A DNA stretch of 26,261 nucleotides, from the NCBI GenBank assembly GCA_938004075.1, contig CALKWP010000018.1, positions 1 to 26,261 on the forward strand. Reading direction: 5' to 3'. The notes under the pieces are model-generated. The model was not told where the DNA came from. It did not search any database and saw only the letters and a list, made by a program, of their open reading frames with translations. The DNA is from an uncultured Methanomassiliicoccales archaeon (GTDB lineage: Archaea > Thermoplasmatota > Thermoplasmata > SG8-5). This document shows positions 15,272 through 23,700 of this stretch, piece by piece. The first letter of the stretch is position 1, and each line of letters starts with the position of its first letter. The position numbers and the translations under genes are program-made.

Positions 15272-15839
15272 CGTTGCCATTGTCTGGTTATTCGCTGTAC
15301 TGTTTGTCTTCCAACTTATGTTGAATGCGTCCGCGGTGCCGGTATTCTCCAGGTTGGGCATACCCCAGACAGCCGATGCGGGCCAGCCCATACCGGTGTT
15401 CGTGAACCTGACCTCAGACGTTGAGATATATGAAGTCAGAATAAGCTATACAAACACGATATCTGGAATCTCCCAGACCTGGATTGAGATGAACCGGACA
15501 TCCGGCGACAATAACACTGGCACCTGGTCATATATGATTCCCGCGCAATCCTGGGAAAGCAGTTTGAATTGCATAATCACGGCAAAGGACATCTCCGGCT
15601 CCTCCAGCCAGAGATCCGCCACAATCGCCATCATTGGAGAATCCGAGCCAAAACCTTTCCCCTGGAACATAGTTCTCATAATAATTTTCCTAGGCGTGGT
15701 CCTTGTGCTTACCGAATTGACTTTCAAGCCAGGAATTTACAGAAAGACGGGCCGCCAGCGCGCCAGGGATCTCGAGGAAGAGGACATGAGGCAAGAGCAG
15801 GAGAAGGCCGAATCCGAGGATTTCAAAGGCAACAATTAA
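15234..15839 (+). CDS. Secreted single-pass membrane protein with Ig-like domain
   Basis: About 201 residues. A basic start (SSRSRKRR) leads into a hydrophobic segment ending in NASA, a likely signal peptide or anchor (about 12-34). Next come an extracytoplasmic beta-rich domain of about 110 residues with several NxT/S sequons, a transmembrane helix (NIVLIIIFLGVVLVLTELTF, about 145-165) and a charged cytoplasmic tail rich in Glu and Gln. I know no specific family; the beta domain resembles Ig-like modules of surface proteins. The TTG start at 15234 has GAGGGGG seven bases upstream but lies inside the end of mbf1, so translation should be coupled to MBF1. No in-frame ATG precedes the signal segment. 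It ends on a TTAA shared with the opposing gene. Confidence 0.8.
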   Translation: MAISSRSRKRRSSVAIVWLFAVLFVFQLMLNASAVPVFSRLGIPQTADAGQPIPVFVNLTSDVEIYEVRISYTNTISGISQTWIEMNRTSGDNNTGTWSYMIPAQSWESSLNCIITAKDISGSSSQRSATIAIIGESEPKPFPWNIVLIIIFLGVVLVLTELTFKPGIYRKTGRQRARDLEEEDMRQEQEKAESEDFKGNN

Positions 15840-16771
15840 CTTTTTTCCAGCTTCAGCGCTTTTTCAGCCAGGGCTTCCGAGTTTATTGAATAAATCTCCC
15901 TGGGGTAAGTCCCCTCCTTTATCGCCAGTCCCCTCGAGGCAATCGCGCTCAGGGCGTTCGCGGCCATCTGGTTGGTTATATGCATCGAATGGGCGATGTC
16001 GAATGCCGTTGCGTATTCAGACTCGAAGAGGTTTATGAAAGCCCTCTTGACCATGTCCTTCATGTCGGTGGATGCCAGCACCATGTCGAAATTCAGGTAA
16101 TCCACAATCCCGCGCTGCGCCAGATTCCTGAGCGGCGACTGGCCGCCCCTGAAGTCCTTGAGCATCACGTTGTTGACCAGGTCCAGGTCGAATGTGTATC
16201 TTGCGGTCTTCGTGTACGCGCACACCCTCAGTTCAAAGACCACCATGCCGTTCTGCCTGATATGCTGCCAGAGGTCCTCGAGCATCACCAGCTTCGGGAT
16301 GTACGGACGCTCCGGCTCGGCAAGCGGGTCGATGGATTTCGTCTTTATGGACTGCGGGAAGTACAGCCAGTTCGGGAATCCCCTTATCATCACATTGTCC
16401 CTCTGGAGCTGCTGGTGCATGTCCCATTTGTCCAGCTTGAAAGCATCATACGAGAATCTCTCAAGGACGCCCATGCCACTCTGCATGAGCACCAGTGTTT
16501 TGCTGGGCGTGTTGAAGTCCCAGTTCTCCTTGAGATCCGGCTTCAGGAACCGTATTCCCAGGTTCTCCAGCGCTTCTTCGTGGTGCATGGCTTCCAGAAG
16601 GGAAGCATATTCCTTGCCGTTCACCATATATGTGACGCTCGCCAAAGGCTTCTTCTGAACAGACTGGTACTCATAGAATGTGCGTCTTAGCTCGTTCTCT
16701 GCATGCAAATCCACCTCTTCCTCCGAACCGAGATGAAGAATGGCCTGGCAGAGTTCCAGGATATCTGTCAT
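15836..16771 (-). CDS. Unrecognised protein with probable C-terminal winged helix
   Basis: A 311-residue soluble protein I cannot assign to a named family. It has no transmembrane helix or zinc ribbon. The N-terminal 60 residues are helical and acidic, the middle (about 60-235) looks mixed alpha/beta with many aromatic residues (GFPNWLYFPQS), and residues about 240-300 read like a winged helix (TAFDIAHSMHITNQMAANAL, then SAIASRGLAIKEG and a short wing before YSIN). A transcription or nucleic-acid role is therefore possible but unproven. The ATG at 16771 lacks a Shine-Dalgarno, and a TATA-like box sits about 26 bases upstream, which fits a leaderless mRNA. Its stop shares a TTAA with the convergent neighbour, leaving no room for a terminator between them. 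Confidence 0.85.
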   Translation of the reverse strand: MTDILELCQAILHLGSEEEVDLHAENELRRTFYEYQSVQKKPLASVTYMVNGKEYASLLEAMHHEEALENLGIRFLKPDLKENWDFNTPSKTLVLMQSGMGVLERFSYDAFKLDKWDMHQQLQRDNVMIRGFPNWLYFPQSIKTKSIDPLAEPERPYIPKLVMLEDLWQHIRQNGMVVFELRVCAYTKTARYTFDLDLVNNVMLKDFRGGQSPLRNLAQRGIVDYLNFDMVLASTDMKDMVKRAFINLFESEYATAFDIAHSMHITNQMAANALSAIASRGLAIKEGTYPREIYSINSEALAEKALKLEKS

Positions 16772-16793
16772 CCGTTGCGGATAGTGGGAGATG

Positions 16794-16801
16794 TTTTAAA
16801 T
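16794..16801 (-). promoter_or_regulatory. TATA box for a leaderless transcript
   Basis: ATTTAAAA on the minus strand, preceded by an A-rich CAAAAG BRE-like stretch. Its centre is about 26 bases from the A of the ATG at 16771, the usual archaeal TATA-to-start distance. The start codon has no ribosome site, consistent with transcription starting at the ATG itself. Confidence 0.55.
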
Positions 16802-16930
16802 CTTTTGCGTGCGCGGTTTCTGATCTAGCACAGAAGGCTTTTCTCTCATCCTTCACCTGTGCTTGACCGCCACATTTCATTTCCGATTCCCGCAATTACA
16901 ATTAACAATCAGATTCCCGATTCCCAAATC

Positions 16931-16938
16931 ATAAATAT
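16931..16938 (+). promoter_or_regulatory. TATA box upstream of thrS
   Basis: ATAAATAT ends about 30 bases before the thrS ATG, predicting a start near 16960 and a leader of only a few bases. The leader has no Shine-Dalgarno. The rest of the 196-bp divergent gap (16772-16967) holds no gene or RNA that I can recognise. Confidence 0.45.
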
Positions 16939-16967
16939 CACCTCCATCTTCCCGAACTCCGATAGAA

Positions 16968-18857
16968 ATGAAAGCGCTTTTCATCCATTCGGATTTCATC
17001 GAGTACGAGGCCAGGAAGAAGACCAAGCTGGCAGAGGATGTTCCAGCCCACAAGCTCAAGAACCGGGTAGATGAGGCTCTGGTCGTATTCGTTAGCTTCG
17101 AGAAGAGGGACGAGGGGAAGGAAGCGGATTCCGCAGCCGCGCTGGTGGCCAACATCGATGAGATTGCCCTGAAGGTCGAGACGAAGCGCGTCGTTCTTTA
17201 CCCGTACGCCCATCTGAGCTCATCCCTGGGGAAGCCCGAATCAGGAATCGAGATACTTCACACGGCCGAGGCATTGCTGGCCGAGAAAGGATACGAAGTT
17301 CATGCATCACCGTTCGGCTGGTACAAATCATTCCACCTCAGCTGCAAAGGCCATCCGCTGAGCGAGCTGTCGAGGGAGATAGTTGCCGGGGAAGCCCAGT
17401 CCAAAGGCCAGGATGTCTCCGAGGCCGTGAAGAACGAGGAGAAGCTCAAATCAACATGGTTTGTCCTGGGCACGGATGGAAAGGAGCATCCCCTGGTCCT
17501 GGAAAACAATTCCGTGAACGGTTATGATTTCAAGGGCAATGACAACCTCAGGAAGTTCTGCCAGTACGAGATGGCCAAGAGCCGCATCAGCAAGGAAGAG
17601 CCGCCGCACATCGAGTTCATGAGGCGCCTGGAGCTGGTGGATTACGAGCCCGGTTCGGACCCCGGCAACATGCGGTATTATCCCAAGGGCAAGCTCATCA
17701 AGACCCTGCTGGAGCGGTACGTCACCGAGCAGGTCAAGCGCACCGGCGGCATGGAGATAGAATCCCCAATTATGTACGATTATGAGCATCCCAGCCTGAA
17801 GAGCTACATGAACAGGTTCCCGGCGCGACAGTACACAATCCAGACGCCTGACAAAAAAGTCTTCCTGAGATTCGCGGCATGCTTCGGCCAGTTCCTGATG
17901 TTGCATGATGCCACGATATCCTACAAGGACTTGCCAGTTCGACTTTACGAGCTGACCAGATACTCGTTCAGAGTGGAGCAGCGCGGCGAGCTTGCCGGGC
18001 TCCGCAGGCTGCGGGCTTTCACCATGCCGGATTGCCACTCTTTCTCCGCCGACCTTCCGATGGCCAAGGCCGAGATAGAGGACAGATTCGAGCTGTCCAG
18101 GCATGTGCTGACGCACATTGGCTACGATATCCCGAACGACCTGGAGTTTGCCATCCGCATAACAAAGGACTTCTACGAGGAGAACAAAGATTTCATACAC
18201 GGCCTCGTGAAGCGCTGGAACCGCCCCGCATTGGTGGAGATGTGGTCCGACCGGTTCTTCTACTTCGTGTTCAAGTACGAGTGGAACTTCGTGGACTGCG
18301 GCGACAAGGCGAGCGCCCTGAACACCGACCAGATTGATGTTGAAAATGCAGAGAGATATGGGATAACCTATGTCGGGAAGGACGGGGAAAAGCATCACCC
18401 GCTCATATTGCACCAGTCCACATCAGGCGCCATCGAGCGCCTCATCTATTCACTGCTGGAGAAGGCGGCGATGGATTCCAAGAAGGGCCTGAAGCCGCAG
18501 CTGCCGTTCTGGCTCGCGCCCACCCAGCTCAGGATATTGCCGGTGAAGGATGATTTCATCCCCGACTGCATCGAAATGGCGAAAAAACTGCCGGGCCGCG
18601 TTGACGTGGACGACAGGGAGATGACAATCGGCAAGAAGATACGCGATGCCGAGAGGGAATGGATACCGCTCATCATCGTCTTCGGAGAGAATGAGAAACA
18701 ATCGGGCAAATTCCAGGTCCGCGTCAGGGGCCAGGATGAGAGATCCATGACATTTGAAGAACTGTCCGCTGCAATTACCCAGATGCAGAAAAGTATGCCA
18801 TTCGAGCCGCTGGCGCTTCCCATGACACTGGACAAGCGCGTGATTTTCAGGGGATAG
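16968..18857 (+). CDS. thrS: Threonyl-tRNA synthetase, archaeal type
   Basis: A 629-residue enzyme that charges tRNA-Thr. The N-terminal domain (about 1-140) is the archaeal editing module, related to D-aminoacyl-tRNA deacylase, which removes mischarged serine. It keeps YPYAHLSSSL (H82) and PFGWYKSFHL (K120), segments central to editing. The class II core follows: motif 1 region near 245-270, motif 2 FRVEQRGELAGLRRLRAFTM (334-353), and zinc ligands expected at C305 (RFAACFGQF), H357 (MPDCHSF) and H482 (LILHQS). A GAIERLI motif 3 is at 488-494, and the anticodon-binding domain (about 520-625) begins LAPTQLRILPV. Length and domain order are complete. The ABC-F gene begins four bases after its stop, so the two probably share an mRNA. 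Confidence 0.97.
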   Translation: MKALFIHSDFIEYEARKKTKLAEDVPAHKLKNRVDEALVVFVSFEKRDEGKEADSAAALVANIDEIALKVETKRVVLYPYAHLSSSLGKPESGIEILHTAEALLAEKGYEVHASPFGWYKSFHLSCKGHPLSELSREIVAGEAQSKGQDVSEAVKNEEKLKSTWFVLGTDGKEHPLVLENNSVNGYDFKGNDNLRKFCQYEMAKSRISKEEPPHIEFMRRLELVDYEPGSDPGNMRYYPKGKLIKTLLERYVTEQVKRTGGMEIESPIMYDYEHPSLKSYMNRFPARQYTIQTPDKKVFLRFAACFGQFLMLHDATISYKDLPVRLYELTRYSFRVEQRGELAGLRRLRAFTMPDCHSFSADLPMAKAEIEDRFELSRHVLTHIGYDIPNDLEFAIRITKDFYEENKDFIHGLVKRWNRPALVEMWSDRFFYFVFKYEWNFVDCGDKASALNTDQIDVENAERYGITYVGKDGEKHHPLILHQSTSGAIERLIYSLLEKAAMDSKKGLKPQLPFWLAPTQLRILPVKDDFIPDCIEMAKKLPGRVDVDDREMTIGKKIRDAEREWIPLIIVFGENEKQSGKFQVRVRGQDERSMTFEELSAAITQMQKSMPFEPLALPMTLDKRVIFRG

Positions 18858-18861
18858 GCGG

Positions 18862-20652
18862 ATGTCCACCGCCATATCAGTCAATTCCGTCTGCAAATCA
18901 TTCGGCCCGCAGCATGTTTTGATTGATGTCAGCTTCGACGTTCTGAAAGGCCAGAAAGTTGGTTTGGTGGGGCAGAACGGCACAGGGAAATCAACACTCC
19001 TTAACATCATCTTTGGATTGGAAAAGCCGGACATGGGCGAGTTGAAGATTCCAAAAGACGTTACCATCGGCTACATGACCCAGGAGAACAAGCTGGATGA
19101 AGAGCAGACACTCCTTGAGGCCGTATCCGCGCCCACTGGCCAGTTAGGCTCCCTGTCCAAGCGCATCGCTTATCTGGAAACAAAGATGGAATCCGGTCTG
19201 GAGGGAGAGGCGCTTGATGAGGTTTCCCGTGATTATGCAAAGGCCATGGAGGATTACGCGTCAAGCGGCGGCTACGGCCACCCCTCGAAGGCTGAGGGCG
19301 TCCTCGAGAAGCTGGGCCTGGAGAAGCGCACATTCAACACCCGGATAAAGGACCTGAGCGGCGGCGAACGGACGAAAGCCCGCCTGGCCAGGATTGTCAT
19401 GGAGGCGGAGGACGCCGACCTGCTGCTGCTTGACGAACCGACCAATCACCTGGACATCGAAACCACTGTGTGGCTGGAGGACTACCTGGCATCCTACAAC
19501 GGCGCGGTGATTATGGTATCCCACGACCGGTATCTATTAGATAAGATAGTCAACAAGGTAGTGGAGATAGAGGACTCGCGGTCAAAATCATATTCCGGCA
19601 ATTATTCCGAGTACCTGGATAAGAAGAAGACGGAGTTCGAGAACCTTTCCAAGCGATTCTCGAAACAGCAGAAGGAGATACAGCGCCAGAAGGAAATGAT
19701 TGAGTTCATGCACCGGGTATACAGCTTCAGCAGCCTCCACAAGACCCAGCAGAAGAAGCTGGACAAGATGGAGAAGATAGACAAACCAATGGACCACACG
19801 CGGGAGCTGGGCATAGACTTCGGCAGCGCCCAGAAGTCCGGCAAGGACACGCTGGACGCGATAGGAGTCACAAAGAAATATGGCCAGGTCCCCATAATCG
19901 GCAAATGCGATTTCCGAATCGAGAAGGGCGAAAAGGTCGGTCTCATCGGCTCCAACGGCTCCGGAAAAACCACGCTGGTCAAGATGATAATGGGCGAGGA
20001 GAAGCCCACTTCTGGGGAGATAAAGATCAGCAAGGGCGTCAGCATCGGATACTACAGCCAGGAGCAGGACGGCCTCATTCGCGGCAACACGGTCATCCAG
20101 GAGATGCAGAAGCATAAAAAAGACGCCAGCGAGGAATGGGTGCGCACATTTCTCGGCAGATTCTTCTTCAGCGGCGAGAGCGTGTTCAAGAAGGTCTTCC
20201 AGCTCAGCGGTGGGGAGCGCGCCCGCCTGGCCATCGCCAAGCTGCTGATGTCCAACAACAATTTCCTCATCCTGGACGAGCCGACCAACTACCTGGACAT
20301 CTACGCCAAGGCGGCCATGGAAGAGGCCCTTGTCGATTATCCAGGAACGGTTCTTGTGATATCCCACGACAGGGCAATGCTGGATGCGGTCGCCAACCAG
20401 ATATTCGAGATGCGCGATGGCGCGCTCAGGACATTTGCCGGCAATTATTCCGATTACATCAGGGCAAAGGGCAAGTCCAAGCTGTCCACCGGCGGCGACA
20501 CATACGAGGTCATCAAGAAATACACTGACTGGAGCACCGGGAAGAAATACACAAAGGGGCAGATACTCAAGGTCAGCGGCGCAGAGCTGGAAGGCCATAA
20601 ATGGGCCATCGAGAACGGGTTCCTGGCGAAGCGCGGCAGCTCCAGGCGTTAA
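18862..20652 (+). CDS. ABC-F family ATPase (ribosome-associated type)
   Basis: A 596-residue protein with two ABC ATPase domains and no transmembrane helices, the hallmark of ABC-F proteins that act at the ribosomal E site. First domain: Walker A GQNGTGKST (37-45), signature LSGGE (165-169), Walker B LLLLDEP. A charged helical linker (about 245-335), which would form the P-site tRNA interaction motif, carries long Lys/Glu/Gln stretches. Second domain: Walker A GSNGSGKTT (363-371), signature LSGGE (448-452), Walker B LILDEP (469-474). Residues 540-596 form an extra C-terminal tail with a small module (TDWSTGKKYTKGQIL) I do not recognise. ABC-F proteins are abundant in bacteria and eukaryotes but less common in archaea. 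Coupling to threonyl-tRNA synthetase fits a translation role; antibiotic protection cannot be excluded. Confidence 0.93.
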   Translation: MSTAISVNSVCKSFGPQHVLIDVSFDVLKGQKVGLVGQNGTGKSTLLNIIFGLEKPDMGELKIPKDVTIGYMTQENKLDEEQTLLEAVSAPTGQLGSLSKRIAYLETKMESGLEGEALDEVSRDYAKAMEDYASSGGYGHPSKAEGVLEKLGLEKRTFNTRIKDLSGGERTKARLARIVMEAEDADLLLLDEPTNHLDIETTVWLEDYLASYNGAVIMVSHDRYLLDKIVNKVVEIEDSRSKSYSGNYSEYLDKKKTEFENLSKRFSKQQKEIQRQKEMIEFMHRVYSFSSLHKTQQKKLDKMEKIDKPMDHTRELGIDFGSAQKSGKDTLDAIGVTKKYGQVPIIGKCDFRIEKGEKVGLIGSNGSGKTTLVKMIMGEEKPTSGEIKISKGVSIGYYSQEQDGLIRGNTVIQEMQKHKKDASEEWVRTFLGRFFFSGESVFKKVFQLSGGERARLAIAKLLMSNNNFLILDEPTNYLDIYAKAAMEEALVDYPGTVLVISHDRAMLDAVANQIFEMRDGALRTFAGNYSDYIRAKGKSKLSTGGDTYEVIKKYTDWSTGKKYTKGQILKVSGAELEGHKWAIENGFLAKRGSSRR

Positions 20653-20702
20653 TTTGCTGGTTCGCAGACATTTTTAATCCGTCAGCTAATCCGATGAAAA
20701 GC

Positions 20703-20710
20703 TTTATAAT
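20703..20710 (+). promoter_or_regulatory. TATA box of the giant surface protein gene
   Basis: TTTATAAT lies 44 bases before the ATG at 20755 and predicts a start near 20733, giving a leader of about 22 bases that includes the ribosome site GAGGATGA (20742-20749). A short T-rich run about 20 bases after the ABC-F stop (near 20670) may serve as that gene's terminator. Confidence 0.45.
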
Positions 20711-20754
20711 ACATGGTAACTTAGATTTTTCATCGAAAAAAGAGGATGAGAAAT

Positions 20755-23700
20755 ATGAAAAAAACATTGTCTATGACATTGGCCGCGATGCTGGTGCTCA
20801 GCACCATGGGAATGCTACTGGTCCACGGGCCTGCAACAATAGTTTCCGCCGGAACGGTCCTGCCGACATCCTTTGCGGGCGGCTCAGGCACGTTAGGTGA
20901 TCCTTACATCATCGAGAATGTCTGGGAGCTGCAGAACATCAGCCTTGACCAGGCGGCTCATTATGCCCTTGGCGATGACATTGACGCCAGCATCACATCT
21001 GGATGGAATGCCGGCGCCGGGTTCGCGCCCATACCCAGCCTAACTGGCAGCCTTGACGGGCGCAATAATTCCATCTCCAATCTGTTCATGAACAGGCCGG
21101 CCACCGAATATGTTGCGTTATTCTCTTCCCGCGGCGGAGTAGTTAAGAACATTTACCTGGAAGATGCCACAATTACAGGAAGCCATTACATGGGCGGCCT
21201 GGTGGGGCTCAATTCCGGCTGGGTGCTCAACGCCCATATCACAGGGACCATGACCGGCGGCCAACAGATTGGCGCGATTGCAGGTGTCAATGACCATGGC
21301 AGGATATCTCTCAGCAGCTCAGAGGTGGACATACAGGGGGCCTCCAATGTCGGCGGAATCGCTGGCAACATCGTCAGCGCGGTCATCGAGGGCTGCCACG
21401 CCACAGGAAATGTCGTAGGGACCCACGACCTCGGCGGCATCACGGGTTACACTCTGGGCGGCTGGGTGAACAATTCATATGCGACCGGTTCTGTGACCGG
21501 GACCGGAATGTATGTCGGCGGGCTCATCGGCTGGAACAACGGAGCATATATAAGGGATTCATATGCCACCGGCGATGCCATTACCGTGACAACATTGTCA
21601 GGCCAGTTCGCAGCGGGCTTTGTTGGCTACAACCAGGGCTCGATTGACAATTCATATTCAACCGGAACAGCGGTCGCAGGCGCCAGCGTCGGCGGCTTCG
21701 TCGGATGGAATGACGGAACAATTTCAGCCAGCTTCTGGGACACTGAGACCTCAGGAATCGGCACCGGCATCGGCGGCGGCGTCACAATGGGCGCCACCGG
21801 CAGGACCACCGCCCAGATGAAGTCCGTTTCGACTTTCACAGCGGCGGGCTGGGACTTTGCGAACAACTGGTGGATGCTGAATGGTCAGACATATCCGCTG
21901 TCGAAGGCCACGCCTGTCATGAATGTCAACACCGGGAGAATGTTCACCGCCATCCAGGACGGCATCTCGGACGCGCAGACGCTGACCGGTCACACAATTG
22001 CGGTGGCCAGCGGGATATACAATGAAAAGGTGACGATCCAGAAGGGGATCAGCCTGGTCGGTAACGGCAGCGCCGACACCACCATCCAGGGCGACGGTGT
22101 TTCCAACGTGGTCAATGTCACAACGGCTGGCGCGAACTGGTTCAACATGACCGGGTTCAAGGTGACCGGCTCAGGACCAAACAATAACGATGATTTCGGC
22201 CTCTCCATAAACGGTGCTCAGAACTGTCGCATCACTCAGAATAATTTCACTGGGAACGCAGGGGGTGTTGATTTCTACAATGCCAGATATAACATGGCGG
22301 ACAACAACACATTCTCCGGATTGAGCAGCAAAGGCATACGCCTTTTCAGCGGGGGAAACTCATATCATCATGTCGAATACAACACATTCATCAACGCGGG
22401 AACCGCAATCTCGGACATTGCATCCAGTTATAATATCATCAAGAACAACACGGTATTGAGCGCATCGAATGGCGCTTACTCGATATGGTTCTCATCGGGC
22501 GCAAACAGCAACAGCGTTTTCGGTAACACGGTTGCGATGGGTGGCGGCAACGGAGGCTCAGTGGGAATATACCTGTGGGGCGTCAGCGCGAACTTCGTCG
22601 AGTTCAACACAATAACCAACACCCAGAAGGCCATCGAAATGAGGGGTGCCACATGCATAAGCAACTATATCGCTCACAATATCCTTGTGAATTCATATTC
22701 CGGCATATACTCATGGGATTCAGCCAACAACAACGTGTTCCATTTTAACAATGCATCTTCAAATAGCCAGAACGGCATGTTCATAACCGACACCCATGAC
22801 AACCAGATAACCAACAACATCGTGAAATTCAACACAGTTAACGGAATATTCCTTAGTAACGCGGACCGAAACACAATAATGAACAATAACGCCGAGTCTA
22901 ATAGTGACAAGGGCATATTCTTACTTTCTTCAGATGATAATGATGTTGCCAATAACAATGTTCTGAGCAACTGGGCGGGCATTGACATTCACACGTCTAC
23001 CAACAACGATGTCTATGAAAATGATGCCAACCAGAACAGCTACGCCGGTATTTATCTCTATGATTCCACTTATTCTGACTTATGGGATAATGAGGCAATT
23101 ATGAACTCCTGGTACGGAATCATATTGGATCTCTCCAGCAACTCATCCGTCCAGGGCAACACGCTTACCGACAATCTTCAGGATGGCATATTCCTGAAAG
23201 ACTCCGTGCAAAATTATGTCGCATCAAATAACGCATCCGACAACAGCATTTCAGGCATATACCTTCAAGGTTCATCCAATAATATGCTGGATGGCAACAT
23301 CGCCAATGATAATTCGAATGGTATTGCCCTCTCCTTATCCCATGACAACACTTTGATGGGCAATATGGTCCGTTCCAACAGCGACTCGGGAATCGGAATT
23401 GCGGAGGGCGGCTCTTACGCGAACGCGCTCCTGGGCAACAATGCTTCGGAGAATTGGAATGGCATCGCACTTTTCAATGGGGCGCATGATAACACAGCTG
23501 AGAGCAACACTCTAACTGGAAACACATGGGGCATCTACATCATGGCTTCAAATGACAATCTAGTCACAGCAAATGAGATAGATTCGAACACTGGGTACGG
23601 AATAAACGCAGCATCCTCTTCAGGAAATCTAATCCACCGGAACGCTTTCACGAACAATGCGGTCCATGCATCCGATGACGGGACCAACTCATGGGACAAT

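Noticed and set aside
16772..16967. 196-bp divergent gap checked for a tRNA or small RNA gene
   Set aside because: I found no cloverleaf, T-loop consensus (GGTTCRAATCC-like) or strong hairpin; only TATA-like boxes.
19588..20598. Open minus-strand frame of 336 codons opposite the ABC-F gene
   Set aside because: A Leu/Asp-rich antisense image of the Lys/Glu-rich ABC-F sequence, with no ribosome site or homology seen.
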